Shown here piece by piece: positions 9,665 to 18,199 of a stretch of DNA of 32,136 nt. Position numbers and translations under genes: made by a program. Below the pieces are notes generated by a model, which worked only from the letters and a program-made list of their open reading frames with translations, did no database searches and was not told the DNA's origin. Numbering within the stretch: the stretch's first letter is position 1; every line of letters begins with the position of its first letter. Location: NCBI GenBank assembly GCA_002438865.1, contig DJRJ01000071.1, forward strand, positions 12,029 to 44,164. The letters are read 5' to 3'. The stretch comes from Clostridiales bacterium UBA6363. Lineage in GTDB: Bacteria; Bacillota; Clostridia; UBA1381.

Positions 9665-10165
9665 TTATTTATCACACTTAAGTGTGTTTGTACCTCTTTC
9701 CAGAGCCGTTAAGCCCGTTCTTGCTATTTCCTCGATGCCGTACTGCTCAACCATATCGATAAATGCGTTTATCTTGTTATCGTTTCCGGTAAGCTCTGCC
9801 ATAAGCGTCGATGACGAAATATCAACAACCTTTGCTCTGAACACGTTTATAATTTCGATAATTTCGCTCCTCGTTTTGGGAGTTGCCTTTATCTTTACAA
9901 GAACAAGACCTCTCTTTACCGAGTCGCTTTCTTTCAAGGTCTTTATCTTAATGACCTCCATAATTTTGAAAAGCTGTTTTGAAATCTGTTCAATCATCTT
10001 TTCGTCGCCTTTGACCTCAATGGTTATGCGTGATATAAGCTCGTCCGACGTCGGACCGACCGACAGTGAATGAATGTTAAATCCGCGCCTTGAAAACAAA
10101 CCGACCACTCTTGAAAGTACACCGGCGTTATTTTCCACAAGAACCGATAATGTATATTTTTCCAT
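9665..10165 (-). CDS. ilvN: Acetolactate synthase small (regulatory) subunit
   Basis: A 166-residue ACT-domain regulatory subunit of acetohydroxyacid synthase; it gives activity and valine feedback to the large subunit. The N-terminal ACT domain reads YTLSVLVENNAGVLSRVVGL, followed by RRGFNIHSLSVGPT. A C-terminal small-subunit domain includes RSEIIEIINVFRAKVVDIS. I start it at 10165 because GGAAAGGAGG lies 10 bases before that ATG; the 26 upstream codons overlap the end of ilvB. The ATG lies 4 bases after the ilvB stop, which favours translational coupling and matched subunit amounts. Confidence 0.95.
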   Translation of the reverse strand: MEKYTLSVLVENNAGVLSRVVGLFSRRGFNIHSLSVGPTSDELISRITIEVKGDEKMIEQISKQLFKIMEVIKIKTLKESDSVKRGLVLVKIKATPKTRSEIIEIINVFRAKVVDISSSTLMAELTGNDNKINAFIDMVEQYGIEEIARTGLTALERGTNTLKCDK

Positions 10166-10169
10166 ATAA

Positions 10170-11834
10170 TCAGTCCTCCTTTCCCGGCAGAGTATCTTCG
10201 TTGAGCGAGTCGCCCGTCGGCTCGAACGGATCGACCGATACAACCAAAAGATACGATTCCCTGTCGGACATCATTTCGTCAATGGCTTTTTCAATACCGC
10301 TGTTTTTGTCAAGGTATCCGTTTCGTATTCCGTAAGCCTCCGCAAGCTTGTTGAAGTCGGGGCTTCCCTCTATCGAAACCGACTGATAGTTTGATTTGTA
10401 CAGCAGATACTGATGCTCATGCACCATACCCAGACGGTCGTTTTTGAAAACAATCATCTTTACGGGAATGTGGTGCTGGCACATTGTGCCCATTTCCGGC
10501 AAATCCATCTGGAAACTTCCGTCACCCATAACGGCAAACACAGGCTTTTCGCTCTGTGCGGCTGACGCACCTATCGCCGCCGGCAGACCGTATCCCATTG
10601 TGCCGAAGCCTCCCGAGGTTATAAACGATCTCGGGCTTGTAAAATTAAAGTGGTTTGACGTCCATATCTGATTTTGACCTACCTCTGTCGAAAGGTACAC
10701 GTCCGAATTTGTCTTTTTTGAAAGCACTTCAAGGAAATATTTCGGATCGACATAACCGCAGTCTGAGTGCTGTTCCGGCTTTTCGTATTTTTTGCGTATT
10801 TCCTTTGTTTCATTCTTCCATTCATCATCAACCGTGTAATCCTTAACAAGCGGAATAAGCTGAGTCAGAACGTCCTTTATATCCCCTACAACGGGAATAT
10901 AGGGCTGTATGTTCTTGCCTATTTCGGCAGGGTCAATGTCTATATGCACGAGCTTGCTTCTTTTCTCAAAACCCTTTATATTGGAAACGCTTCTGTCACC
11001 GAGTCTTGTTCCCATGCCTATAACCAAATCGCTTTGGTTCAGAAGGTTGTTTGCACGCTTTGCGCCGTGCGAACCTATCATTCCGTAGTAATTATCATCA
11101 TTTGAAGGCATTGTGCCTATACCCATCATTGTCGATACAACAGGTATATCGGTGTTTTTTACAAGCTCTCTGAGTTCCTCCGTTGCGTCCGAGATAACAA
11201 CTCCGCCGCCCGAAAGAATAACAGGCTTTTTTGCCTTTTTGATTGCTGTAGCAACCTTTTTAATCTGCGATTCGCTCGCTTTTCCCAATAATTTATAGCC
11301 TCTGATATTAATTTCGGGGTCTTCGTCCGGATATTCGTGTTCCTGCTTTAAAAGATCCATCGGAAAATCAATAAGTACAGGGCCGGGTCGTCCGGTTGTT
11401 GCAATATGAAAAGCTTCGTCAACAATGCGTCCTATGTCCTTGCCGTCTTTTACCAGATAGCTGTGCTTCACAAACGGAAGCGTTGCGCCCGTAATGTCTA
11501 CCTCCTGGAATGCGTCCCTGCCGATAAGCGGAGATGCAACCTGTCCCGTAAGAGCAATCATAGGAACGCTGTCCATATATGCGGTCGCAATTCCCGTAAT
11601 AAGGTTTGTGGCTCCGGGACCCGAGGTGGCGGTACATACGCCGGCTGTCTTGGTTACTCTCGCATATCCCGACGCCATATGTGCGGCGCCCTGCTCGTTT
11701 CGGGTAAGAATATGTTTAATAGGTGAAAAAGACAGCCTGTCTATAATGGGACAGTTAGCGGCTCCGGGATACCCGAACACCACTTTTACACCGTTCTTTT
11801 CAAGCATTTTTACAACCATTTCAGCACCGGTCAT
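10170..11834 (-). CDS. ilvB: Acetolactate synthase large (catalytic) subunit
   Basis: A 554-residue thiamine-diphosphate enzyme condensing two pyruvates, or pyruvate with 2-oxobutyrate. The catalytic Glu is E47 in LTRNEQGAAHMASGYAR. The glycine-rich segment is TSGPGATNLITGIA. The ThDP/Mg motif is GDGSFQMDLPE, ending about 27 residues later in the metal-ligand Asn of KNDRLGMV. GGGAGG lies 13 bases before the ATG at 11834 but only about 7 before an in-frame TTG two codons upstream (11840), so that TTG is a possible start. It is first of three genes in the operon, behind a sigma-A promoter and a ~140-base leader. Confidence 0.96.
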   Translation of the reverse strand: MTGAEMVVKMLEKNGVKVVFGYPGAANCPIIDRLSFSPIKHILTRNEQGAAHMASGYARVTKTAGVCTATSGPGATNLITGIATAYMDSVPMIALTGQVASPLIGRDAFQEVDITGATLPFVKHSYLVKDGKDIGRIVDEAFHIATTGRPGPVLIDFPMDLLKQEHEYPDEDPEINIRGYKLLGKASESQIKKVATAIKKAKKPVILSGGGVVISDATEELRELVKNTDIPVVSTMMGIGTMPSNDDNYYGMIGSHGAKRANNLLNQSDLVIGMGTRLGDRSVSNIKGFEKRSKLVHIDIDPAEIGKNIQPYIPVVGDIKDVLTQLIPLVKDYTVDDEWKNETKEIRKKYEKPEQHSDCGYVDPKYFLEVLSKKTNSDVYLSTEVGQNQIWTSNHFNFTSPRSFITSGGFGTMGYGLPAAIGASAAQSEKPVFAVMGDGSFQMDLPEMGTMCQHHIPVKMIVFKNDRLGMVHEHQYLLYKSNYQSVSIEGSPDFNKLAEAYGIRNGYLDKNSGIEKAIDEMMSDRESYLLVVSVDPFEPTGDSLNEDTLPGKED

Positions 11835-11972
11835 TCTCAAAAAAATTCCTCCCTTGTATAATAGTTTTTGCGCAGGCGGTCTTGTGCACCGCACCGCTGA
11901 CCATCTGTGATTTTTTAAGAGATGGCGCTGTTTTTATTCCGCTTCTGTGTGCGGAATTTTTTATTTGGATAT
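11835..11972 (-). promoter_or_regulatory. Structured leader of the ilvBNC operon
   Basis: The untranslated leader can form a hairpin ATTCCGC / GCGGAAT near its start. Further on it can form a three-helix arrangement: a short closing GCGC/GCGC pair enclosing CATCT / AGATG and CAGCGGT / ACCGCCTG (one bulge). No T-box consensus and no run of Leu/Val/Ile codons was found, and no U-tract terminator lies just before ilvB. A regulatory role is inference from shape and position only. Confidence 0.35.
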
Positions 11973-11978
11973 AAGCTT

Positions 11979-12007
11979 ATTTTATCAACATACCGCCGTA
12001 TTGTCAA
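11979..12007 (-). promoter_or_regulatory. Sigma-A promoter of ilvBNC
   Basis: On the minus strand a consensus TTGACA (12002-12007), a 17-base spacer and TAAAAT (11979-11984) give one of the best promoters in the window. Transcription would begin near 11972. Confidence 0.8.
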
Positions 12008-12085
12008 CCGTTTAATTTTAAGATTGTGGGAGTTGATTATTTATGGGTACTTCTTTAAATGTTTTTTATATATTTTTTGTGCGGG

Positions 12086-12117
12086 GCACGGATTTTTTTT
12101 ACAAATCCGTGCTTTTT
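12086..12117. repeat. Terminator-like inverted repeat after the AsnB-like gene
   Basis: The 9-bp stem GCACGGATT / AATCCGTGC overlaps the end of the minus-strand gene at 12116. The T-run that would make it a terminator follows it on the plus strand, where no gene lies upstream. On the minus strand it is followed by CCCGCAC and A-runs. It may still end the minus-strand transcript inefficiently. Apart from this hairpin the rest of the gap to the ilv promoter shows nothing clear. Confidence 0.5.
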
Positions 12118-13081
12118 ACACAATTCTTGCTCCGTATAAAAGGTTATTTATTCTTATAATAAACTCTGCCGCCGCCGGGGAAAAATCCTCCGAACGGATA
12201 TATCCGTAAAGCTTATCCTCATCACACAGCGCCGTTACGGGGGCGGCGGTGTCCCTTACCGCACGCATAAGCCCGTGCTTTAACATATCCTTGTAGTCGC
12301 CGTTTTCAAACCGGCACGGCGAGGTAAAAATATCCGTTATCCGTGCGTTTCGGCGGCGCATAAAATCGATATAATCCGTCTCTGATGCGGTATCGTCCGA
12401 TATGAGCGTGTCGCTGACCGATTGCTTTAAAAGCGCCCTGAAAACGGGAAACGCCTTTTTTGCGGTTTCCGTATCGGTTTCGGGCGTTTCGGCATACTGC
12501 TTAACCGCCGCCCCACGCCGTGTTACTATCATATAATGCTCCGACGGCAGACAGTACACGTCTTTTAACACACCGCAGTCACAGCCGTGAACAAATATCC
12601 GCCGCAGTCCGTCCGCATCTGCCGTCAGCGGCTTTTTTGCCATTTCAAACAACAGTCTCTCATCGGACGAAAACAACACACGCTCTCCGTCACGCATATA
12701 CGTAAGCTCCTGCCCTCTGCAGCACAAAAATACACGCTGGCGCATACAGTCGCAGATTGCAAAAACAAAGTTTCCTCTAAGGCGTTTTGCGCATTCCCCT
12801 CCGTAGTGTATGTAGGTGTAAAGCACCGTTTCTGCCTCGGAGTCGGTTATGAGCGAATATCCGCACGCTTTAAGCTTTTCCGCCTCCTCCGCTCTGCCGC
12901 AAAGCGTTCCGCTGTACGCTATGGAAAAATCATATCCCTCCACGGTACGATGCACCGGCTTTTCGCCGCCGCACAGCTGGATAAACAGCGAATGCTCGCC
13001 GATATGCCTGTTTCCGCTTATCGTTTCGCCGCCGCTTATTGTGTTTTTGGTAAAATCTATAAATCCGCATATCCCGTGCAT
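12116..13081 (-). CDS. Degenerate asparagine-synthetase-like protein (class II glutaminase fold without catalytic Cys, no PP-loop)
   Basis: A 321-residue protein related to AsnB (usually about 500-630). The N-terminal half has AsnB glutaminase landmarks in order: MHGICGFIDF (1-10), DFSIAYSGTLCGR (51-63), SEAETVLYTYIHYG (81-94) and LRGNFVFAICD (101-111). Active family members begin M-C-G-I-C-G: the Cys exposed as the nucleophile is His2 here. The segment LLKQSVSDTLISD (217-229) matches the start of the synthetase domain, but the ATP pyrophosphatase loop (SGG-D-S) that should follow is absent. The C-terminus FSPAAAEFIIRINNLLYGA resembles AsnB ends. The start has AAGGAGGGGG upstream and the frame is intact, so it is either a repurposed non-catalytic protein or a gene decaying without frameshift. 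It is divergent from threonine ammonia-lyase. Confidence 0.7.
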   Translation of the reverse strand: MHGICGFIDFTKNTISGGETISGNRHIGEHSLFIQLCGGEKPVHRTVEGYDFSIAYSGTLCGRAEEAEKLKACGYSLITDSEAETVLYTYIHYGGECAKRLRGNFVFAICDCMRQRVFLCCRGQELTYMRDGERVLFSSDERLLFEMAKKPLTADADGLRRIFVHGCDCGVLKDVYCLPSEHYMIVTRRGAAVKQYAETPETDTETAKKAFPVFRALLKQSVSDTLISDDTASETDYIDFMRRRNARITDIFTSPCRFENGDYKDMLKHGLMRAVRDTAAPVTALCDEDKLYGYIRSEDFSPAAAEFIIRINNLLYGARIV

Positions 13082-13139
13082 AATATCCCCCTCCTTATGC
13101 TTTATAATATGAAAAACTTGAAAAAAAGGTGAATAGCTC

Positions 13140-13168
13140 TTGAAAACGCATACAGAATAATGTATAAT
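13140..13168 (+). promoter_or_regulatory. Sigma-A promoter for threonine ammonia-lyase
   Basis: TTGAAA (13140-13145), a 17-base spacer and TATAAT (13163-13168), about 40 bases before the ATG. Confidence 0.8.
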
Positions 13169-13208
13169 AAGCATAGTATATTTTAAAATGGTGAAAGGAA
13201 TGGTTTAA

Positions 13209-14417
13209 ATGGATCTGCCATTAAAGGAAATAGAGCTTGCAGCTAAAAGACTGGAAAACACTATTCACAGAACAAAAATAGAAAGGTCGAAAACGTTTTC
13301 GGATATGTCGGGAGCAGAGGTTTACCTCAAGTACGAAAATCAGCAGAAAACGGGTTCGTTCAAGATAAGAGGAGCGTCAAACAAGATAGCGGCGCTTGTT
13401 GAAAGAGGCGAACTTAAGGCGGCTGTTGCATCATCTGCCGGAAACCACGCACAGGGTACGGCGTATGCATCGCACGTACACGGCATACCGGCAACCATCG
13501 TTATGCCCAAATCCACACCTATCGCAAAAGCGGCGGCAACAGAGGGTTACGGCGCAAAGGTTCTCCTTTACGGAGAATGCTATGACGACGCCTACAACAA
13601 AGCAATCGAAATAGTGGAAAAAGAGGGCGCAACCTTTATTCACCCTTATGATGACCTTGAGGTAATGGCAGGTCAGGGAACTATCGGCATTGAAATACTG
13701 GAGGATCTTCCGACGGTCGATATGGTGCTTGTACCGGCAGGCGGCGGCGGACTTCTCGCCGGAGTTGCGGCCTGCATTAAGCAGATAAACCCTCGTGTAA
13801 AGATAATCGGCGTGCAGTCCGAGGGCGCACCGGCGATAAATCTTACATTTAAAAATAAAAAGTACACATCAACCGACACCGTAAGCACCATTGCGGACGG
13901 TATCGCCGTTAAAATGCCCGGTAAAAAGACAACCGAGCTTATAAACAAATACGCCGACGACGTTGTAACCGTTTCGGACGCAGAGATTTCTTCCGCAATA
14001 CTTTTGCTTTTGGAGCGCACAAAGCAGGTTGTTGAGCCTGCCGGCGCAACAACTCTTGCGGCGGTATTGAACAACAAAGTTGACGCAAAGGGCAAGAAAG
14101 TTGTCTGCGTGCTTTCGGGCGGTAACATAGACGTGTCGTTCATACAGCGTATTATCGAGCTTGGTCTTGTATCACGTGACCGAAAACTTAAATTCAAGAC
14201 AACCCTCCTCGACCTCCCCGGAAGTCTGGAGCATCTTTCGAGCGTGCTTTCGTCGGTAAACGCAAACATAGTAATGGTTCAGCACGACAGAATGAGCGCC
14301 GAGCTTGACCCGAACGAGGCTATTATACATATAGCGTGCGAGGTAAGCGGCAGAGAACACGGCGACAAGGTCGTAAAAACGCTTGAAAAGAACGGCTATA
14401 AAGTAGTAAAAGAATAA
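13209..14417 (+). CDS. ilvA: Threonine ammonia-lyase (threonine dehydratase) with C-terminal ACT domain
   Basis: A 402-residue PLP enzyme deaminating threonine to 2-oxobutyrate, the isoleucine precursor. The PLP Lys lies in KTGSFKIRGASNK (about residue 58). The phosphate-binding glycine loop is PAGGGGLLAGVA. SAGNHAQGTAYA is the substrate-side Asn loop. Residues ~325-402 are one ACT domain (LLDLPGSLEHLSSVLSSVNA). This single-ACT, ~400-residue form is common in Clostridia and is often called catabolic (TdcB-like) or biosynthetic (IlvA-like); sequence alone does not decide. A GAAAGGA site precedes the ATG. It lies close to the ilvBNC operon, with the AsnB-like gene between, which favours a biosynthetic role. 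Confidence 0.92.
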   Translation: MDLPLKEIELAAKRLENTIHRTKIERSKTFSDMSGAEVYLKYENQQKTGSFKIRGASNKIAALVERGELKAAVASSAGNHAQGTAYASHVHGIPATIVMPKSTPIAKAAATEGYGAKVLLYGECYDDAYNKAIEIVEKEGATFIHPYDDLEVMAGQGTIGIEILEDLPTVDMVLVPAGGGGLLAGVAACIKQINPRVKIIGVQSEGAPAINLTFKNKKYTSTDTVSTIADGIAVKMPGKKTTELINKYADDVVTVSDAEISSAILLLLERTKQVVEPAGATTLAAVLNNKVDAKGKKVVCVLSGGNIDVSFIQRIIELGLVSRDRKLKFKTTLLDLPGSLEHLSSVLSSVNANIVMVQHDRMSAELDPNEAIIHIACEVSGREHGDKVVKTLEKNGYKVVKE

Positions 14418-14432
14418 TCCGGAGGAAGCGGA

Positions 14433-15626
14433 ATGATCAAAAAAGAACTGATTTCCCTGATATACGAATCTGCGTCGATACAGCGGTGGAATGACCATAT
14501 CCGTCCGTGGACGGGCTTTACCGAGATAGACAAGCAGGCGCACAAGATGTTTTACGCATACGTTCTCGCAAAATGCGAGGGTGATGGCGTTGATATGCTT
14601 AAGCTTATCGAGGGCGGAATATTTGAATTTTTCCACAGGAGCGTTCTGACGGACATAAAACCGCCGATATACCACAAGCTTGTAAAGGAAAAAGGCAGTC
14701 AGATAGACAACTGGGTGCTGTCGCAGCTGCGTGACATTGCGGACGGCATCGGCGGCGGATTTTTTGAGCGTATGGAGCGGTATTATGCCGACAAGGAGTA
14801 CAGTGCGCTCGAAAAGCAGATTTTAAAGGCGGCGCACTACCATGCGACCAATTGGGAATTTCAGATAATCTATCCGCTTAACAAGGAAACGTTCGGCATA
14901 GAACAGGTTAAAACGGAAATGGCGCAGGGGCTTGCGGCGTGCGACACCTTCAGCGGTTTTCGGTATTTTGCCGGCAGTGAGTATTTAAAGCAGTTTACCT
15001 CGCTTTTAGGAAAACTGCGGTATCAGCAGCGCTGGGCGAAAGCCGTAAGAATGCCGGCAACCTTCGTAATGGGGCATATGCTCGTTGTTGCGATAATGTC
15101 GTACTTTATGACGCTTGAGCTGGAAAATCCGTGCGAAAAACGGCTTGTGAACAACTTTTTTGCGGGACTTTTCCACGATATTCCCGAAGCGCTCACACGT
15201 GATATTGTGTCACCGATAAAGAAATCCGTCGAGGGACTCGACAGCATCATAAACGAAATAGAGGACGAGCAGATGTCGCAGATAATATATCCTCTGCTGC
15301 CGGAATCGTGGCACGAGGAAATCCGCTATTTCACGAAAAACGAATTTGCCTCAAAGATAAAGGAAAACGGAGAGGTAAAACGGGTTACCTCCGATTTGAT
15401 AAACGAAAAATACAACAGCAACGAGTTTTCACCGATTGACGGCGAAATTATCCGTGGCTGCGACCATTTATCGGCGTACATCGAGGCGTATTTGTCGCTT
15501 TCGTACGGTATACGCTCCGAGCAGATACAGAGCGGATACGAGCATCTTACGGGCAAATATGACAACAGACCCATAGGCGGAATAGATTTCGGTATTCCGT
15601 TCGGGTATTTTAATCTGGACAAATGA
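14433..15626 (+). CDS. HD-domain protein (predicted metal-dependent phosphohydrolase)
   Basis: A 397-residue soluble protein. The first HD-type His lies in FVMGHMLVVAIMSYF (about residue 213). The His-Asp pair lies in FFAGLFHDIPEALTRD (about residue 250), and a later Asp in IIRGCDHLSAYIEAYLSLSYG completes an HD-superfamily metal site. The pattern resembles the YfbR/HD_3 group, which dephosphorylates nucleotides, but the protein is about twice the usual YfbR length because of a helical N-terminal part. GGAGG precedes the ATG. It starts 15 bases after ilvA and its stop overlaps the recX start (ATGA), so it is probably in one operon with recX and rimO. The substrate is unknown. Confidence 0.85.
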   Translation: MIKKELISLIYESASIQRWNDHIRPWTGFTEIDKQAHKMFYAYVLAKCEGDGVDMLKLIEGGIFEFFHRSVLTDIKPPIYHKLVKEKGSQIDNWVLSQLRDIADGIGGGFFERMERYYADKEYSALEKQILKAAHYHATNWEFQIIYPLNKETFGIEQVKTEMAQGLAACDTFSGFRYFAGSEYLKQFTSLLGKLRYQQRWAKAVRMPATFVMGHMLVVAIMSYFMTLELENPCEKRLVNNFFAGLFHDIPEALTRDIVSPIKKSVEGLDSIINEIEDEQMSQIIYPLLPESWHEEIRYFTKNEFASKIKENGEVKRVTSDLINEKYNSNEFSPIDGEIIRGCDHLSAYIEAYLSLSYGIRSEQIQSGYEHLTGKYDNRPIGGIDFGIPFGYFNLDK

Positions 15627-16096
15627 AAAAATTAGAAAATTACGAACAGGTAAAGGATAAGGCTCTGCGCCTTTTGACTTTTCGTGCGCACTCCGAAAAG
15701 GAGCTTTGCGACAAGCTGCGCACGGCAGGGGCAAAGAGCGAAGATATAGAAAAAGTGCTTGATTTCTGCCGAAGATACAACTTTGTGAACGATTTGCAGT
15801 TTGCAAAGGGCAAAGCAAGGGATTTGAAAAATCTGAAAAAGTACGGCAGGCGCAGAATAGAGGCAGAATTGTACTCAAAGGGAATTTCGGCGGAGTATGC
15901 CGCCGAGGCGCTGTCGGAGCTTGATTTTGACGATGCGGAGGAAAATCTTCTTCCGCTTGTGCGAAAAAAGCTCGGCGGTGATTTTGAGAAAAAGAGCGTC
16001 GACAGATGCATTCGGTATTTTTTGTACCGTGGTTATGAATTAAGAGAAGTTAAAGAATGTATAAGTACATTGCAAGGAGAGGCTGATGAATTGTAA
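15623..16096 (+). CDS. recX: Regulatory protein RecX
   Basis: A 157-residue helical protein of the RecX family, which binds RecA filaments and limits recombination. It shows the tandem three-helix repeats: ALRLLTFRAHSEKELCDKL (residues ~13-31), NFVNDLQFAKGKARDL (~53-68), KYGRRRIEAELYSKGIS (~73-89) and IRYFLYRGYELREVKECI. Length is typical. It overlaps the HD-protein stop by 4 bases and the rimO start by 11, so translation is tightly coupled. No recA is in the window, so the link to recombination is by family only. Confidence 0.88.
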   Translation: MKKLENYEQVKDKALRLLTFRAHSEKELCDKLRTAGAKSEDIEKVLDFCRRYNFVNDLQFAKGKARDLKNLKKYGRRRIEAELYSKGISAEYAAEALSELDFDDAEENLLPLVRKKLGGDFEKKSVDRCIRYFLYRGYELREVKECISTLQGEADEL

Positions 16097-17423
16097 AATA
16101 GGAATGGTTTCGCTCGGCTGTGCGAAAAATCAGACAGACGCCGAAACAATGCTCGGTATTCTGCTCGGTGACGGTGCGCAGATTGCGGAGGATCCCGCCG
16201 ATGCGGACGTTATTATCGTAAACACGTGCGGATTTATCGAATCGGCAAAGCGTGAATCAATTGACGCACTGCTCGAAATGGCGCAGTACAAAGACGGTAA
16301 ATGCAGACTGCTTATTGCAACGGGCTGTCTTGCGGAGCGGTACAGCGACGATATTGCAAAGGAAATCCCAGAGATTGACGCTATAGTCGGAACGGGCGAT
16401 TACGACCGTATCGCCGAGGCGATACGCCGTGCGTTTGACGGCGAAAAGCCGGTTATATGCGGACATCGTGACAGAACGCCCGAGGAGCGTCTGCCGAGAA
16501 TTTTAAGCACGCCGTCATACACGGCGTATCTTAAAATTGCGGATGGCTGTAACAACAACTGCACCTACTGCGCAATACCCAAAATACGAGGACATTTCAG
16601 GAGCAGAAAAATAGAGGATATTGTATCGGAGGCGGAGGAACTTGCGGAAAACGGCGTAAAGGAGCTTATTCTTATAGCGCAGGACACCACCCGTTACGGA
16701 ATGGATTTATACGGCGAATATTCGCTTGACAAGCTTCTTCGTGAGCTTGTGAAGATAGAAAAAATATCGTGGATTCGTGTACATTATTTTTACACGGAGG
16801 CAGTCACGGAGTCGCTGATAGATGTAATGGCGGAAAACGAGAAAATCTGCAATTACATAGATATGCCCATTCAGCACATAAACAACGACATACTGCGCCG
16901 AATGGCACGCAGAACGAGCCGTGAGGAAACGATTGCAAAGATAGCAAAAATACGTGAAAAAATGCCCGATTGCGTTATAAGGACGTCAATTATAGTGGGT
17001 TTCCCGGGCGAAACGGACGAGCAGTTTGAGGAACTTTACGATTTTGTAAAAGAAACACGCTTTGACAGAATGGGCGTTTTTGCATATTCGCAGGAGGAGG
17101 GAACTCCTGCGGCGGAGTTTAAGGATCAGATTGACGATTCGGTAAAGCAAAAGCGGCTCGACTCGCTTATGACGCTCCAGCAGGGGATTTCGCTTGAACT
17201 TAACAAGGCAAAGGTCGGAAAAGTGCTTGAGGTTATTGTCGAGGGTTATGACGAGGAGAATTTCCTTTTCTACGGCAGAAGCCGTGGTGACAGCATAGAT
17301 GTTGACGGTACGGTCTATTTCGGCACCGAGGACGAAGTCGAATGCGGTGATATTGTAAGGGTGAAAATCCTTGAGGGCGAGGAGTACGACCTGTACGGTC
17401 AGGCTGTTTCATACGAAAAATAA
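16086..17423 (+). CDS. rimO: Ribosomal protein uS12 methylthiotransferase RimO
   Basis: A 445-residue radical-SAM enzyme that methylthiolates an Asp of ribosomal protein S12. The N-terminal MTTase domain has the auxiliary-cluster Cys residues C12 (SLGCAKNQTD), C48 (NTCGF) and C81 (ATGCLAERY). The radical-SAM cluster is C155-NNN-C159-TY-C162. The C-terminal TRAM-like domain contains YGRSRGDSIDVDG. The start SLGCAKNQTDAE and the motif IPKIRGHFRSR distinguish RimO from MiaB. AAGGAGAGG precedes the ATG, which lies inside the end of recX. Confidence 0.95.
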   Translation: MNCKIGMVSLGCAKNQTDAETMLGILLGDGAQIAEDPADADVIIVNTCGFIESAKRESIDALLEMAQYKDGKCRLLIATGCLAERYSDDIAKEIPEIDAIVGTGDYDRIAEAIRRAFDGEKPVICGHRDRTPEERLPRILSTPSYTAYLKIADGCNNNCTYCAIPKIRGHFRSRKIEDIVSEAEELAENGVKELILIAQDTTRYGMDLYGEYSLDKLLRELVKIEKISWIRVHYFYTEAVTESLIDVMAENEKICNYIDMPIQHINNDILRRMARRTSREETIAKIAKIREKMPDCVIRTSIIVGFPGETDEQFEELYDFVKETRFDRMGVFAYSQEEGTPAAEFKDQIDDSVKQKRLDSLMTLQQGISLELNKAKVGKVLEVIVEGYDEENFLFYGRSRGDSIDVDGTVYFGTEDEVECGDIVRVKILEGEEYDLYGQAVSYEK

Positions 17424-17433
17424 ACGGCGTTGC

Positions 17434-17606
17434 GGGTCGATGAGGGCATCGACCCCTACGGATTTGCAAAAACCGCATGCCGTATGGCAGGGGCTTGCTC
17501 CTGCCGAAACGTATATCATACAGGACATCATTGCGGGTCGATGTGGGCATCGACACCTGCGGATTTGCAAAAACCGCACACTGTAGGGCAGGGGCTTGCT
17601 CCTGCC
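17434..17606. repeat. Composite hairpin repeat, copy 2 (tandem pair, 101-base period)
   Basis: The 217-base gap between rimO and pgsA is filled by a tandem duplication. Each unit has GGGTCGATG-loop-CATCGACCC, then CGGATTTGCAAAAACCGCA, then a hairpin GGCAGG...CCTGCC followed by GAAAC. The units start at 17434 and 17535. The second has one mismatch in the right arm (CATCGACAC). The ~25-base spacer GTATATCATACAGGACATCA recurs, inverted, at 25590-25608. Confidence 0.9.
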
Positions 17607-17640
17607 GAAACAATAAATTTAACTGACGGAGGTTTTTTTT

Positions 17641-18186
17641 ATGAATACCGCAAATAAACTTACATTATTACGTGTCGTACTTGTGCCCGTATTTATGGCA
17701 TTCCTTTTGACGGACGGGACTGCATGGCAATTTGCGGCGCTTGCCGTGTTTATCATAGCGTCGCTTACCGATATGCTTGACGGGCAGATAGCGAGAAAAT
17801 GCAATCAGATAACCACTTTCGGCAAGTTTGCCGACCCGTTGGCTGACAAAATGCTCACAACGGCGGCATTTTTGGTATTTCTGCAAAGAGGATACATAAA
17901 CTCATGGGCGGTTATGATTGTTCTGGCACGTGAATTTATGGTTGCCGGCGTGCGGCTCGAAGCCGTTGCGCAGGGTAAGGTTATAGCGGCGTCATTCTGG
18001 GGAAAACTCAAAACCGTTTCGCAGATGGCGGCAATTATAATCGCAATTTTGGTGCTTAATATCCCATTCTTCGATACAAGCGCTTTAATTATAACAAATG
18101 TGTGCGTATGGATTTCGGTTGCGCTCACCGTTATATCGGGGGCAGATTACCTCATAAAAAACTGGGGTATGATGAAACTGAAATAA
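17641..18186 (+). CDS. pgsA: CDP-diacylglycerol--glycerol-3-phosphate 3-phosphatidyltransferase
   Basis: A 181-residue integral membrane enzyme making phosphatidylglycerol phosphate, the committed step to phosphatidylglycerol and cardiolipin. The CDP-alcohol phosphotransferase signature D-G-x2-A-R-x8-G-x3-D-x3-D is complete: D47, G48, A51, R52, G61, D65, D69. About five to six hydrophobic segments follow the family topology. GGAGG lies 8 T's before the ATG. The gene follows the hairpin repeat; whether it is transcribed from rimO or separately is unclear. rimO-pgsA adjacency is frequent in Firmicutes. Confidence 0.94.
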   Translation: MNTANKLTLLRVVLVPVFMAFLLTDGTAWQFAALAVFIIASLTDMLDGQIARKCNQITTFGKFADPLADKMLTTAAFLVFLQRGYINSWAVMIVLAREFMVAGVRLEAVAQGKVIAASFWGKLKTVSQMAAIIIAILVLNIPFFDTSALIITNVCVWISVALTVISGADYLIKNWGMMKLK

Positions 18187-18199
18187 TATCTGTTCCGAT

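Noticed and set aside
11835..12007. T-box riboswitch upstream of ilvB.
   Set aside because: The leader is too short and contains neither the AGGGTGG-ACCGCG-type T-box sequence nor a U-tract terminator next to it.
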